Positions 24,390 through 32,555 of a stretch of 47,012 nucleotides of DNA are shown here, piece after piece. Every line of letters starts with the position of its first letter. Within the stretch, counting starts at the first letter, position 1. The notes beneath the pieces are model-generated. The model did no database searches and was not told where the DNA came from. It worked only from the letters and a program-made list of their open reading frames with translations. A program made the translations under genes and the position numbers. Location of the stretch: assembly GCF_019749255.1 (NCBI RefSeq), contig NZ_JACWFH010000043.1, forward strand, positions 1-47,012, written 5' to 3'. The stretch comes from Mesobacillus maritimus (GTDB lineage: Bacteria; Bacillota; Bacilli; Bacillales; Cytobacillaceae).

Positions 24390-24461
24390 CTGGGCTAGCA
24401 GGATTTGAACCTGCGCATGACGGAGTCAAAGTCCGGTGCCTTACCGCTTGGCTATAGCCCA
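24390..24461 (-). tRNA. tRNA-Gln(UUG), copy 2
   Basis: Nearly identical to the copy at 15770-15841: acceptor TGGGCTA, anticodon loop CTTTGAC, discriminator G, no encoded CCA. Last RNA of the cluster. Confidence 0.95.
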
Positions 24462-24515
24462 ATGTAGCAATTAGAATATGTAGGTCATTCAACTTTTATA
24501 CAAAAAAAATAAACG

Positions 24516-24605
24516 TGGCGGAGTTGGAGGGATTCGAACCCTCGCACGCTTGCACGTCTACTGCATTTCCAATGCAGCCCCTTATAGCCGCTTGGGTACA
24601 ACTCC
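24516..24605 (-). tRNA. tRNA-Ser(GGA)
   Basis: 90-nt type II tRNA with a long variable arm (GACGTGCAAGCGTGC region). Anticodon stem CTGCA/TGCAG around TTGGAAA gives anticodon GGA. Acceptor GGAGTTG/CAACTCC; CCA encoded. Confidence 0.95.
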
Positions 24606-24618
24606 AGTATAGAATCTT

Positions 24619-24694
24619 TGGTGGAGCCTAGCGGGATCGAACCGCTGACCTCCTGCGTGCAAAGCAGGCGCTCTCCCAGCTGAGCTAAGGCCCC
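24619..24694 (-). tRNA. tRNA-Ala(UGC)
   Basis: 76-nt cloverleaf: acceptor GGGGCCT with the partner AGGCTCC, D arm GCTCAGCTGGGAGAGC, anticodon loop TTTGCAC (anticodon TGC), T arm GGTTCGATCC, CCA encoded. Confidence 0.95.
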
Positions 24695-24940
24695 AAACAT
24701 TTTGGCAATCCCACTTATGCCGTTATCCCAAGATGTTTTATCAACCCGCTTTTCTCGCAGGTGGGTCTCCGCATTATGATTTCTGCTCTCCTCACCAAGT
24801 AGGCCCAGCATCCATCACACCATATTGGAATCCCTAGTAAATCGTACGGTTAAAAACATAAAAGGCTAACGCACACGGCAGGACTGACGGAATCATTCTG
24901 GTGCTGGCTTAAGGACTTTCACCCTCTCACGCAGCATTTT
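24695..24940 (-). ncRNA. Unidentified 246-nt stretch in the RNA cluster, candidate structured RNA
   Basis: It lies between tmRNA and tRNA-Ala with no terminator on either side, so it is transcribed with them. It is visibly richer in G and C than ordinary intergenic DNA here. On the minus strand a CCTGC-GAGAAAA-GCGGG stem-loop and a long-range CCAGCA/TGCTGG pairing can be drawn. It does not match what I remember of SRP RNA, RNase P RNA, 6S RNA, tRNA-Sec or common riboswitches. Open frames crossing it are artefacts of the tRNAs. It could also be a relic of an intron or inserted element: AGGGTGAAAGTCC recalls a group II intron segment, though no domain V is seen. Confidence 0.4.
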
Positions 24941-25303
24941 TGGTGGAAATGATGGGAGTCGAACCCATGTGCAGAAATATTGCCACTTATACGTCTACGA
25001 GTGTAGTCAGTTTCTTTGATTTTGCCTGCTACTTTAGCCAACTGACTGGCATGGAAGCCGCTAGTCTGGTTGTTCTCTTCCTTCATCCTCAGACGGTGAA
25101 TGTTAGGCGTAGTCCACTAATAGTGAGTCCCAATCCCTACCACATGGACGATGGAGGGCGGAACCGCAAACGACTGTTTTTAGGCAGCGAAAGCGAAATT
25201 GTTTTGTTGTTTGCCAGTTATAGGCTTTGACGTTTTAACGTGGACGGTCCCCACGACTCGCAATATAAGCTCAAACTATTCCTGTCGATACCAGGACATT
25301 CCC
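24941..25303 (-). ncRNA. ssrA: tmRNA
   Basis: 363 nt. The 5' end GGGAATGTCC...CGACAGG and 3' end GGTTCGACTCCCATCATTTCCACCA form the tRNA-like domain, with acceptor GGGAATG pairing CATTTCC. The resume codon and tag follow AACTG: the reading frame GGC AAA CAA CAA AAC AAT TTC GCT TTC GCT GCC TAA gives tag (A)GKQQNNFAFAA, ending in the AA signal for ClpXP. It rescues stalled ribosomes with SmpB. It starts 7 nt after tRNA-Ser(GCU). Confidence 0.96.
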
Positions 25304-25310
25304 ATATAAA

Positions 25311-25401
25311 TGGCGGAGAAGGAGGGATTTGAACCCTCGCGCCGGTTGCCCGACCTACACCCTTAGCAGGGGCGCCTCTTCAGCCTCTTGAGTACTTCCC
25401 C
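25311..25401 (-). tRNA. tRNA-Ser(GCU)
   Basis: 91-nt type II tRNA: acceptor GGGGAAG/CTTCTCC, anticodon loop with GCT after CCCCT, long variable arm, T arm GGTTCAAATCC, CCA encoded. First RNA of the cluster; its promoter should lie in 25402-25540, where I cannot read a clear pair. Confidence 0.95.
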
Positions 25402-25542
25402 AGACTTTCATCGGAACGAACCATTCCTTTTGAACGACGATGTTGTGAATGTGTATCACGTATCGTGTGAATACAATATATCATGGGGCGAAACCTATGT
25501 GTACCTGTAATTTTTTGTAACTTTGGGACGTTTATCCTGTTT

Positions 25543-26304
25543 TTACTCAACTACCAATCGTTGTTTTTCCTCATAATCTGTGAGCTTCATTTCAAGCATC
25601 TGAACGAAGTCTACTGAGTCTTCTATATAGATGTGCACCTTCGAAACTTGTTTTTTCAATCCAAAATATCCTTTATAGGTGATCGGTTTGTTAAAAATGA
25701 TTTCATGTTTAAGCTCATCAGATATCCCAAATAACTTAGTGAGTACTCGTGGAAACGCAGTAACCTGGAAAACATCTTGTTCATGAATGATGCTGCCATT
25801 TTTATCATGCTTTAATCTAGCCTGTTGAATCGACGAAACATCACGAAGATGAAAAGATAACTCTCTTCTTGCACCAATTTTCATTTCTACCGTATTCTCC
25901 TTGACGAGAATCGGCGTATTTCGAACCCAATTATAGTCACCCATAATATAAAGAATGCTATAGATGTGAAGCATGGAAAAAAAGTTTGCGAACGAAGGGT
26001 CTACCTTTTTTAGATAAATATGTAAAACAAACATTTCAATGATTTGTTCATGAATAAGCGCAATAAACAACCAAAAGTACGTGGAGTTCTTATGTAATGG
26101 AAACAAACCGTCTGCACTATGATCGGTCTTTACATTCTTCCACCGGAAAAAAGAAAAATAAAGAATGGTTCGTTCTTTCAATAGAATTGCTGAATATGGG
26201 TTCTCATCGATTTTGCCTTTTTTATACATATCGTATAAATAAACAATAAAGAATACTACTAAAGTAATAAGTACAATAATAGAAATAAACAACCGAGTTT
26301 CCAT
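25543..26304 (-). CDS. Membrane protein of unknown function, 253 residues
   Basis: An N-terminal membrane helix (about 4-24), a hydrophilic stretch, two further helices (about 77-97 and 105-122), then a soluble C-terminal half of beta-rich composition (VEMKIGARRELSFHLRDVSSIQQARL), reminiscent of bacterial PH-like domains. ATG follows GGAGGGG. No enzyme motif. Monocistronic, head-on to the small RNA cluster. Family not recognised. Confidence 0.75.
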   Translation of the reverse strand: METRLFISIIVLITLVVFFIVYLYDMYKKGKIDENPYSAILLKERTILYFSFFRWKNVKTDHSADGLFPLHKNSTYFWLFIALIHEQIIEMFVLHIYLKKVDPSFANFFSMLHIYSILYIMGDYNWVRNTPILVKENTVEMKIGARRELSFHLRDVSSIQQARLKHDKNGSIIHEQDVFQVTAFPRVLTKLFGISDELKHEIIFNKPITYKGYFGLKKQVSKVHIYIEDSVDFVQMLEMKLTDYEEKQRLVVE

Positions 26305-26386
26305 AAATCCCCTCCAAACGATGTATTATCTTCATTTTACATCATTGGATGGGACTTTTAGTATAAAATATTTCCGTAATTTTCCT

Positions 26387-27502
26387 TTATACCTTAGCGA
26401 TTCCTTTAAAAAGCTCGACGGCGGTTTCAATGAGTTCATCGCGGAAATCGTATTCAACGGTATGGATCGGTGGATACTGTTCTCCGTTTCCGATGAAAAC
26501 CATGGCACCTTTTGTGAGTTTTGTATAATGACCAAAGTCTTCAGAAGCTCGAAACGCTTCTGTCATTTCCTGCAAATGGAGTCCCTTTCTACGAGATACC
26601 TCTCGAACCTTATCGATACTTTCTTTGTGGTTTACGGTTTCTGGAAAGACGTCCTGAAAAGAAAAGGTAACCTTTAGTCCGTATTTTTTTGCTTGCTCAA
26701 GTGCTAATTTTTCAATGTTATTCTGTAGCTGTTCTAATTCTTCTTGGTATAGCGCACGGATTGTTAACAATAACTGACCTTTACTTGCAGCAACACCAAA
26801 GGCTGGTTCGCCGACATCAACTTGAATCACTGTGCATAGCACCAACCCTTTGTTTTTATCTGAAGAAGTAAACTCAGGAATGCTATCGATAATCTTTGCC
26901 ATTGCAAAGGCTGGGTTAACACCTGTTTCTGGTTGACTTGCATGAGCAGGAGTTCCTTCCATGTGAATACTCATCCCCTTTGAGGCACAATGCGCGGTCC
27001 CTTCAATGACTTGAACAGATTGAAATGGCATTCCGCTCATATTGTGGTAAGCAAAGATTTCGTCGATGTTGTTTTCTTTTATAAAAGAACTACATTGAAT
27101 TGCGCCATCTCCTGTTTCTTCTGCATGCTGAAATAGGAAGAAGATGTTATGCTCAGCACCCTGTTGATCAACCTCCAAGGCAAAACCAGCAAGACTCGCA
27201 CAATGCCCATCATGGCCACATTTATGTGAAATCCCTGGGAACTGTGAACCGTAGGGAAGATGGATTGTTTCGTCAATCGGCAGCGCATCCATATCAGCGC
27301 GGAACGCGAGATTCTTCTTCTTCTCCCCTGCACGATAAACAGCATAAAACCAAGCACCTCTATCAACTAGTTCAAGGGTTGTATGGGTTTGAAGAAATTC
27401 CATCAAATGTTGTTTTGTCCACACTTCATGATTAGAAAGCTCTGGATGCTGGTGTAAACCATGCCGTAGCTGTTTAACTAGTTCTATGTTTTTTCTTTCC
27501 AT
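26387..27502 (-). CDS. M20 family amidohydrolase/peptidase
   Basis: 371 residues. Two-metal M20D-type site: RADMDALPI (D70, D72), KCGHDGH (H97, H100), FQHAEETGDG (E128/E129) and a late FGHYT/IGNG segment. The dimerisation (lid) domain spans about 170-290. Relatives hydrolyse N-acyl or N-carbamoyl amino acids or aminobenzoyl-glutamate. Cytoplasmic, no signal peptide. AAGGAG precedes the ATG. About 40 nt upstream lies ACCC-TTAG-GGGT, resembling the operators of the sulfur operon. Confidence 0.9.
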   Translation of the reverse strand: MERKNIELVKQLRHGLHQHPELSNHEVWTKQHLMEFLQTHTTLELVDRGAWFYAVYRAGEKKKNLAFRADMDALPIDETIHLPYGSQFPGISHKCGHDGHCASLAGFALEVDQQGAEHNIFFLFQHAEETGDGAIQCSSFIKENNIDEIFAYHNMSGMPFQSVQVIEGTAHCASKGMSIHMEGTPAHASQPETGVNPAFAMAKIIDSIPEFTSSDKNKGLVLCTVIQVDVGEPAFGVAASKGQLLLTIRALYQEELEQLQNNIEKLALEQAKKYGLKVTFSFQDVFPETVNHKESIDKVREVSRRKGLHLQEMTEAFRASEDFGHYTKLTKGAMVFIGNGEQYPPIHTVEYDFRDELIETAVELFKGIAKV

Positions 27503-27646
27503 GTCTCTTTAGGCTCCTTACATAAAATGAATACCCTTAGGGGTTACCTGATCATTCGAACTCTATTAATCTAGAGCTAAAACAAATAATTCTCATAATT
27601 ATAATACTATATGAATATTTATCCAACCATTTTTAGTCAAAAAAAA

Positions 27647-27671
27647 CACACATGTCATGTGAACATGTGCG
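27647..27671 (-). terminator. Terminator of gene 27717-28193
   Basis: CACATGT-TCACATG-ACATGTG followed by GTTTTTTTT on the minus strand. Confidence 0.8.
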
Positions 27672-27716
27672 AATGTCTTTGTTCTGTTTTTATATTGAGC
27701 TTTACCTGAATTAGTT

Positions 27717-28193
27717 TTATAGAAAAATATCCATGCTATCTACTAAGTTATAATTTTTCGCTTCAACTAATAAATCTTCTTTAATCATTTTCGCAAGCTT
27801 CAGCCTGCTATCGTCTATGGTGCGAATGAGCTCTAGTCCCGTACTGTGTTCCATCGCTGGAAACTGCTCGATGATGATTTCTTGATATTCTGGTTCATCA
27901 ATTACGCCAAGTTCAAGAAGGTCCTCTTCCCTGTCGGCCACATTTTTTGCGGCACGAATGATCGCATATAAACTAAATAATCCTGTAAAGTATTTCGGGG
28001 AACCATCAATTTTAAAGAAAATGCTGTGGCTACCTGATTTTCTAATTAAAAAAGAAGTTTGAATAAACGACTCGGCAAAAACAGTATTGCGATGTACGTT
28101 CCCAACAATTTCATACACTTTCCCTTTATGTAACCCATGAAAGTTATTTCTAAGTAATTCTTCTTTTGTTATATAATCGATTTCATCATACAT
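27717..28193 (-). CDS. Hypothetical protein, 158 residues
   Basis: Starts MYDEIDYITKEELLRNN; the ATG at 28193 has GAGGTG 6 nt upstream. Soluble alpha/beta protein with no cysteine; the central part (GSHSIFFKIDGSPKYFTGLFSLYAII) is hydrophobic but not a convincing membrane helix, and the second half is acidic and helical. Family not recognised. The 240 nt upstream (28194-28439) hold no gene I can support. Confidence 0.7.
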   Translation of the reverse strand: MYDEIDYITKEELLRNNFHGLHKGKVYEIVGNVHRNTVFAESFIQTSFLIRKSGSHSIFFKIDGSPKYFTGLFSLYAIIRAAKNVADREEDLLELGVIDEPEYQEIIIEQFPAMEHSTGLELIRTIDDSRLKLAKMIKEDLLVEAKNYNLVDSMDIFL

Positions 28194-28439
28194 GGTGGGC
28201 ACCTCACTCTATTCAAATTAGTCGTACATTGAAGGAAGACCACTTTCGTACACCTTCAAATAAAACAATACTCCCCTATCTATTGCCTATCCCACCTGAG
28301 ACATCTGGGGCTTCTACTAAAATAGTTTATTCATTATATTCTTTAAGATGTCTAGCTTTAACCAAAATAAACGAAATAACCATAATAAATTATTTGTTTG
28401 ATTGTACCCTATTTATAAACAGTTGAAAAGAAATAACCT

Positions 28440-28880
28440 TCATTTATGAAGGAAAATCTTTTCAATGATCTGTGCATTCTTTTTATCAATCTTTCCATAC
28501 CCCTCTTCTTCATTATTGCTGATGATTGTGGCTGTATCTTCCTCTTGATGAAACCAAATTTGGTATTCAAGTAATCTCTCGGGCATGTTCTCATCATACA
28601 GAAAAAATAAGGTAGCTTTTACATCTTCTGTTCTAGCGAGCTTAGGTTCTTGATTAGGTTCCCAGTCTATTTTCTTAAGTACTTTTTTTAATCTGTTCAT
28701 ATTTTCTTCATCGGTGATCATAACAGATTCATCATAGGTTCCATCAGATTTAACCACTTCAACATCTACCCTAGTCAGTTGATTTAAATTGAAGTGATTT
28801 GGAGCTAGGTTTGTACAACCACATAGCACCAAAACCATTACAGAAAGGATCCAGATGCTTTTATCCGTTTTCTTTGGCAA
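28440..28880 (-). CDS. Lipoprotein of unknown function
   Basis: 146 residues from a TTG start (AGGAG 8 nt upstream). Residues 8-22 form a lipoprotein signal peptide with lipobox LCGC, so C22 should be lipid-modified and the protein held on the outer face of the membrane. The mature part is acidic, with RVDVEVVKSDGTYDESVMITDEENM and FFLYDENMPERLLEYQIWF, a layout seen in several Bacillus lipoproteins without known role. Confidence 0.8.
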   Translation of the reverse strand: MPKKTDKSIWILSVMVLVLCGCTNLAPNHFNLNQLTRVDVEVVKSDGTYDESVMITDEENMNRLKKVLKKIDWEPNQEPKLARTEDVKATLFFLYDENMPERLLEYQIWFHQEEDTATIISNNEEEGYGKIDKKNAQIIEKIFLHK

Positions 28881-29141
28881 GAAATCAACTCCTAATAGTT
28901 GAAGCCTTTTATTCTTATTATAGTAAATGATGTACCAGCCAGATAGATTTTCTTATTCATGAGTGACAATCTTTTACGAAGATCGTTTTTACGATATAAG
29001 AAAATCTAAATCCACTCGAATAAACATGCATGTGCACGTTATCATCAAAGAATATCCACATATGGGTGTCCTATAAAGGTTTAAAAGAGATGCTCTTCAT
29101 TATATAATCTGTATTAGAGAGAAAAATTGGGGGTATTCGGA

Positions 29142-30128
29142 ATGGCAGTTACTTGCTTATTAGAACTAACACCAGGGAATTCCTTTGAGGGATTTTGCCT
29201 TGTAAAAGAGGTCAAACAAGAAAAAACAAAAAAAGGGGATCCGTACCTGAATGTGACGGTTGCCAAAAAACATAAAATGGTTGCCTGTAAACTATGGAAC
29301 AATGGGTTTGGAGGAAGAACGGTTGAAGAGCTGTTAACGGTTTTCTCAAATGGTTCGATGCTGTATTTGACTGGAGTCGCTTCTGAATATAATGGACAAG
29401 TCCAGATGACCATTAACGAATTTCGTTTAGCTGAAAACGGGGAGGTAGATGTGCGTGAATATATTGAATCCGCGCCTGAATCCGTGGAAAGCATGGAAGC
29501 TGAAATTCGCTCATATATCGACGAAATCAAGATCCCAATTTTACATCAGATCACCTCTGAATTATTCGAGGATCATAAAAAGCTGTTTATGCATCATGTA
29601 GCCGCAGTGAAAATGCACCATAATTTTCGAGGTGGCCTTGCTTATCATACTCTGTCGCTTTTGCGTATTGCCAAGAATATTTGTGATCAATATGGTGAAG
29701 CTGTGAACCGGAGCAAAATGTATGCAGCGTTAACTTTGCATGATATGGGGAAAATCATTGAGATGACCAAGGATTTTACTGCGCCAGAATACACGCTGTT
29801 CGGACAATTCTTAGGGCATATCCAAATTGTAAACCAAATGATCGACCGAAAACTGGTTGGTATTCGCCATGAGCGGTCCGTTTCCATAGAAGAAGTCACC
29901 GTTGTGTATGAACTCATGAATATCATATCCAGCCACCATGGTCCACTTAGCAATGGCTGGGGAAGCACTGCAGAACCCATCACCTTAGAAGCACATCTCT
30001 GCCATATGATTGACAACATTGATGCGAAAATCAATATGATCTCCAAGGCAACCGCAGATATGCAAGAAGGTGAAATTCAAAAGGTTTGGGGACTAGGGAA
30101 ATTGTATAAGCCTAGAGAAATAGAATAG
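29142..30128 (+). CDS. yhaM: 3'-5' exoribonuclease YhaM
   Basis: 328 residues from ATG 29142 (GGGGG 8 nt upstream). Residues 10-115 form an OB-type nucleic-acid-binding domain; about 150-300 form the HD metal-dependent domain with GGLAYHTLSLLRIA, LHDMGKIIEM and IISSHHG plus the late HMIDNIDAKI Asp. YhaM degrades RNA from the 3' end and can also act on DNA; B. subtilis YhaM is the model and the length fits (314). In B. subtilis it lies near prsA; that context is absent here. A terminator stands 180 nt downstream. Confidence 0.93.
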   Translation: MAVTCLLELTPGNSFEGFCLVKEVKQEKTKKGDPYLNVTVAKKHKMVACKLWNNGFGGRTVEELLTVFSNGSMLYLTGVASEYNGQVQMTINEFRLAENGEVDVREYIESAPESVESMEAEIRSYIDEIKIPILHQITSELFEDHKKLFMHHVAAVKMHHNFRGGLAYHTLSLLRIAKNICDQYGEAVNRSKMYAALTLHDMGKIIEMTKDFTAPEYTLFGQFLGHIQIVNQMIDRKLVGIRHERSVSIEEVTVVYELMNIISSHHGPLSNGWGSTAEPITLEAHLCHMIDNIDAKINMISKATADMQEGEIQKVWGLGKLYKPREIE

Positions 30129-30310
30129 CTATGGACACAGGGTCAGGCACTTAACTTTGCTGTAACATAACCTTGGCCACATGTCTTACAACAAAAAACC
30201 TCTATTTATTTATAACGTGTTCCGTTTCCTGTCGCAAACCCAAAAATACAATCGAAAATGTAGCCTAATTTGTACTGCCTTTTGTATCTGTTTTTGCGAA
30301 TAAAATTTAA

Positions 30311-30344
30311 AACAGCTCAGTTCACTTACTGAGCTGTTTTTTAA
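30311..30344 (+). terminator. Terminator downstream of yhaM
   Basis: Perfect 10-bp stem AACAGCTCAG-TTCACTTA-CTGAGCTGTT followed by TTTT on the plus strand. The interval 30129-30310 contains nothing else I can name. Confidence 0.85.
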
Positions 30345-30453
30345 TATCCATTTTTTGTAGCTTGTTGAACACACGCCACCCGTTAGTTGAAGAAGGAATA
30401 TTTTAAACATAGAGAGATAAAACTATTTAAAAAAGCAATTTAGTGGAGGAGCT

Positions 30454-30918
30454 ATGGCATTTTCAATTTTTTTTGCATTAACAGTGATAATAAATCTTAC
30501 ATATGCCGTATCCAAAAAGAAACTTCATCTATTTGAAATATTCTTCATTTGGATGGTAACTAACATTATTCACCATAACTTTATGACCATCTTCGCATTG
30601 AATATGGAGATGATCAATTTTAATAGCCATTCAACTAGTTATTGGACAATGGCACTTATCAGGATCTTCCTTATTCCTGTACTTATTATTTGGTATATAG
30701 ATAAAACCCAAGGGGCAAAAGACAGGAAAAATTGTATTATGCTATTTATTTTAATACCCCTATTGATAGGGATTGAATATCTAGCCAATCTTCTTAATGT
30801 ATATGATTTTGTAAAATGGAATCTTTTTTATTCCATAATAGAGTGGGGTGTCATTTTACTTCTTATAAGCTATCTCTCTACTAGCTTTAGAAAAATTCTT
30901 AGAAAAGGGATGAGCTAA
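30454..30918 (+). CDS. CBO0543-like membrane protein, first of a pair
   Basis: 154 residues, four to five hydrophobic segments (about 3-18, 24-50, 65-82, 92-115, 122-142). The pattern LFEIFFIWMVTNIIHHNF with GIEYLANLLNVYDFVKWN resembles the CBO0543 family of small membrane proteins in spore formers, whose function is unknown. The next gene begins immediately after its stop. GGAGGAG precedes the ATG. Confidence 0.75.
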   Translation: MAFSIFFALTVIINLTYAVSKKKLHLFEIFFIWMVTNIIHHNFMTIFALNMEMINFNSHSTSYWTMALIRIFLIPVLIIWYIDKTQGAKDRKNCIMLFILIPLLIGIEYLANLLNVYDFVKWNLFYSIIEWGVILLLISYLSTSFRKILRKGMS

Positions 30919-31425
30919 TTGTTACCATTGCCAGAACAGTTTAACGAAAATGAATGGTTTATAATTCTTACCATTGTTTGTGGTTTCATATTGATTTTGT
31001 CCCTCCCAAAAAGATACCCTCTTGTAATTTCTATCTTATTGATTTTGTTCACTGTAACTATTGCTATTATTATGGATCACCTGATTGCAACGCCACCCTT
31101 GGATTTATATGACCTTAATGACCTTGAAAAATACGAGGTAACAGACATAATAACGTATTTGATGTATTCCCCTTATGCATTACTATGTGTGTACTTATTT
31201 GACAAGTTTGATCCAAAGGGTATTTATATTACTGCATATGTGATCCTTTGGTCTCTTTTTGCTCTAGGCTTTGAATGGTTAGCTGTGTTTTTTAATGTTT
31301 TTAAGTTTAGTGGATGGACTTTTCTTAATTCATTCGCTTTTTACCTTCTTGCTACATCCATATACATACTTTTTTTTAGATTTATTATGGACTCATTAAA
31401 AAGTAAAAAAGTCAAAGAGGTATGA
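30919..31425 (+). CDS. CBO0543-like membrane protein, second of a pair
   Basis: 168 residues from a TTG directly abutting the previous stop codon (AAAGGGATGAG upstream), so translation is coupled. Hydrophobic segments near 14-28, 33-52, 80-96, 105-127 and 135-157. It repeats the plan of its neighbour: FALGFEWLAVFFNVFKFSGW corresponds to GIEYLANLLNVYDFVKWN. The two look like diverged tandem duplicates that may work as a heterodimer. Confidence 0.75.
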   Translation: MLPLPEQFNENEWFIILTIVCGFILILSLPKRYPLVISILLILFTVTIAIIMDHLIATPPLDLYDLNDLEKYEVTDIITYLMYSPYALLCVYLFDKFDPKGIYITAYVILWSLFALGFEWLAVFFNVFKFSGWTFLNSFAFYLLATSIYILFFRFIMDSLKSKKVKEV

Positions 31426-31480
31426 AGTAAAATTTTTAAAATAGGAAGACTACAGAGTCTTCCAATAACAAGGTAAAATA

Positions 31481-31520
31481 GAGCAAAGATGATATCCGTC
31501 ATTTTTGCTCTATTTTTATA
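31481..31520 (+). terminator. Terminator of the CBO0543 pair
   Basis: AATAGAGCAAA...TTTGCTCTATT with T residues after it. A smaller hairpin GGAAGACT-ACAG-AGTCTTCC (31445-31464) lies just before. Confidence 0.75.
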
Positions 31521-31669
31521 CAATCGTTTCACTATTGCTTATTCCTGCCCCGTTAGAGTGAGTACATATTTTCACAAACTTTAATTCAATTTAACATATA
31601 TATCCAATTCATAATGTGCAAAAAAACCATTTTTGTATGACATTTTGGATATCAAATTGAGGGTAAATT

Positions 31670-31701
31670 TGTAGGGGTACAACAGCCATTGTACCCCTAC
31701 A
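31670..31701. repeat. Perfect 13-bp hairpin of unknown role
   Basis: TGTAGGGGTACAA and TTGTACCCCTACA enclose a CAGCCA loop. No T run follows on either strand and no gene abuts, so it is not an obvious terminator. It may be a protein-binding palindrome or an RNA stabiliser. Confidence 0.6.
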
Positions 31702-31764
31702 ATTTGTGATGCATTTTACTATACAAATTTTTATGTATTTTCAAGACATGGCTTTAAACCAATA

Positions 31765-31811
31765 AAAAATGAGTGTCAATTTCATATACAAATTGGCACT
31801 CATTTTCACTT
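31765..31811 (-). terminator. Terminator of the 33-residue protein gene
   Basis: AAAATGAGTG(C/T)CAATTT arms of about 17 bp with one G-T pair around CATATAC, followed by TTTTTTATT on the minus strand; about 40 nt past the stop of gene 31851. Confidence 0.75.
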
Positions 31812-31850
31812 TCATTATTAATGTTTGTGATAGGAAACGGATCCGTAAAT

Positions 31851-31952
31851 TTATTTAGAGGTTTTTTCGTCCTGTTCTTTTTGTTTTTTTCCCATCATTG
31901 CAAAAGCAATCGCACTAAATAAATCAGCGAGTACCGAAAGGATTGCTGCCAT
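31851..31952 (-). CDS. 33-residue small membrane protein
   Basis: MAAILSVLADLFSAIAFAMMGKKQKEQ followed by a short charged tail. Residues 2-20 are hydrophobic, the rest strongly charged, giving one membrane anchor. The ATG has AGGTG 4 nt upstream and the gene is followed by a strong terminator on the same strand, which supports it. Not recognised; could be a small membrane regulator or a type I toxin-like peptide, though no antisense RNA is evident. Confidence 0.6.
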   Translation of the reverse strand: MAAILSVLADLFSAIAFAMMGKKQKEQDEKTSK

Positions 31953-32074
31953 GTAACACCTACTTTTCCCCTATTCGTTTTCGTTGTTCTTTATAGCTTT
32001 ATTTTACCTGAATATTCCATATTGACAAATAAGGAAATAGCAGCATTCCTTTAAGAGTAAGCCTTTCACAAAAA

Positions 32075-32095
32075 AGAGCCCTCTCTGGGACTCTA
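32075..32095 (-). terminator. Terminator of the 62-residue protein gene
   Basis: GAGTCCC-AGAGA-GGGCTC followed by TTTTTT on the minus strand. Confidence 0.75.
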
Positions 32096-32137
32096 TTCTA
32101 TTTCGAGTATCCTATACAACCTTTTCTTGCTAAGGTT

Positions 32138-32326
32138 CTATGAAAGTCGAATTTTCCCAACCCTTCTGCGCTTCCCATCTTTCTTATGTTCCTGTTCTTT
32201 TTCGGCCGTTGATTGCATTGGAAGGGTGATAAGACCTGCTTTATACATGGCAATACTAACCACCGTGGCTAAAACCGTGCTTCCGAGTATCATCCATATG
32301 AATCTACTGCCAGCATGATGAAACAT
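32138..32326 (-). CDS. 62-residue single-span membrane protein
   Basis: MFHHAGSRFIWMILGSTVLATVVSIAMYKAGLI..: one membrane segment (about 9-27), then a Lys/Arg/Glu-rich tail (EKEQEHKKDGKRRR). ATG with GAGGTG 4 nt upstream; own terminator. Function unknown. With the 33-residue neighbour it forms a run of small membrane proteins upstream and downstream of which no large gene overlaps. Confidence 0.65.
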   Translation of the reverse strand: MFHHAGSRFIWMILGSTVLATVVSIAMYKAGLITLPMQSTAEKEQEHKKDGKRRRVGKIRLS

Positions 32327-32555
32327 ACTTCACCTCATTAACCCTTAATTGTCCATTTATATGATAAATAAAAGGGTTTTATACCTCATACGGCCCTTGG
32401 AACGATCCCTCAATTCGGACTCTACCACCCTGTTTCTTGATTCCGATATTCCTTTTGCATCATACATTCGTACCCTCTCAGACCTTATCCTATCTGCCCC
32501 ATTACAAACTTACTTTTATGCAGTAGGATTTACCAAAAATCTATATGAAAACAGG

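Noticed and set aside
24485-24811. 108-codon minus-strand frame
   Set aside because: It is the translation of tRNA-Ser and tRNA-Ala genes (GALAQLGERLL... is typical of such artefacts).
24695-24940. tRNA-Sec (selC)
   Set aside because: No TCA anticodon loop, no T arm and no long acceptor stem can be found; no other tRNA-Sec is seen in the window.
24940-25230. 96-codon plus-strand frame
   Set aside because: It is antisense to tmRNA, with no ribosome binding site.
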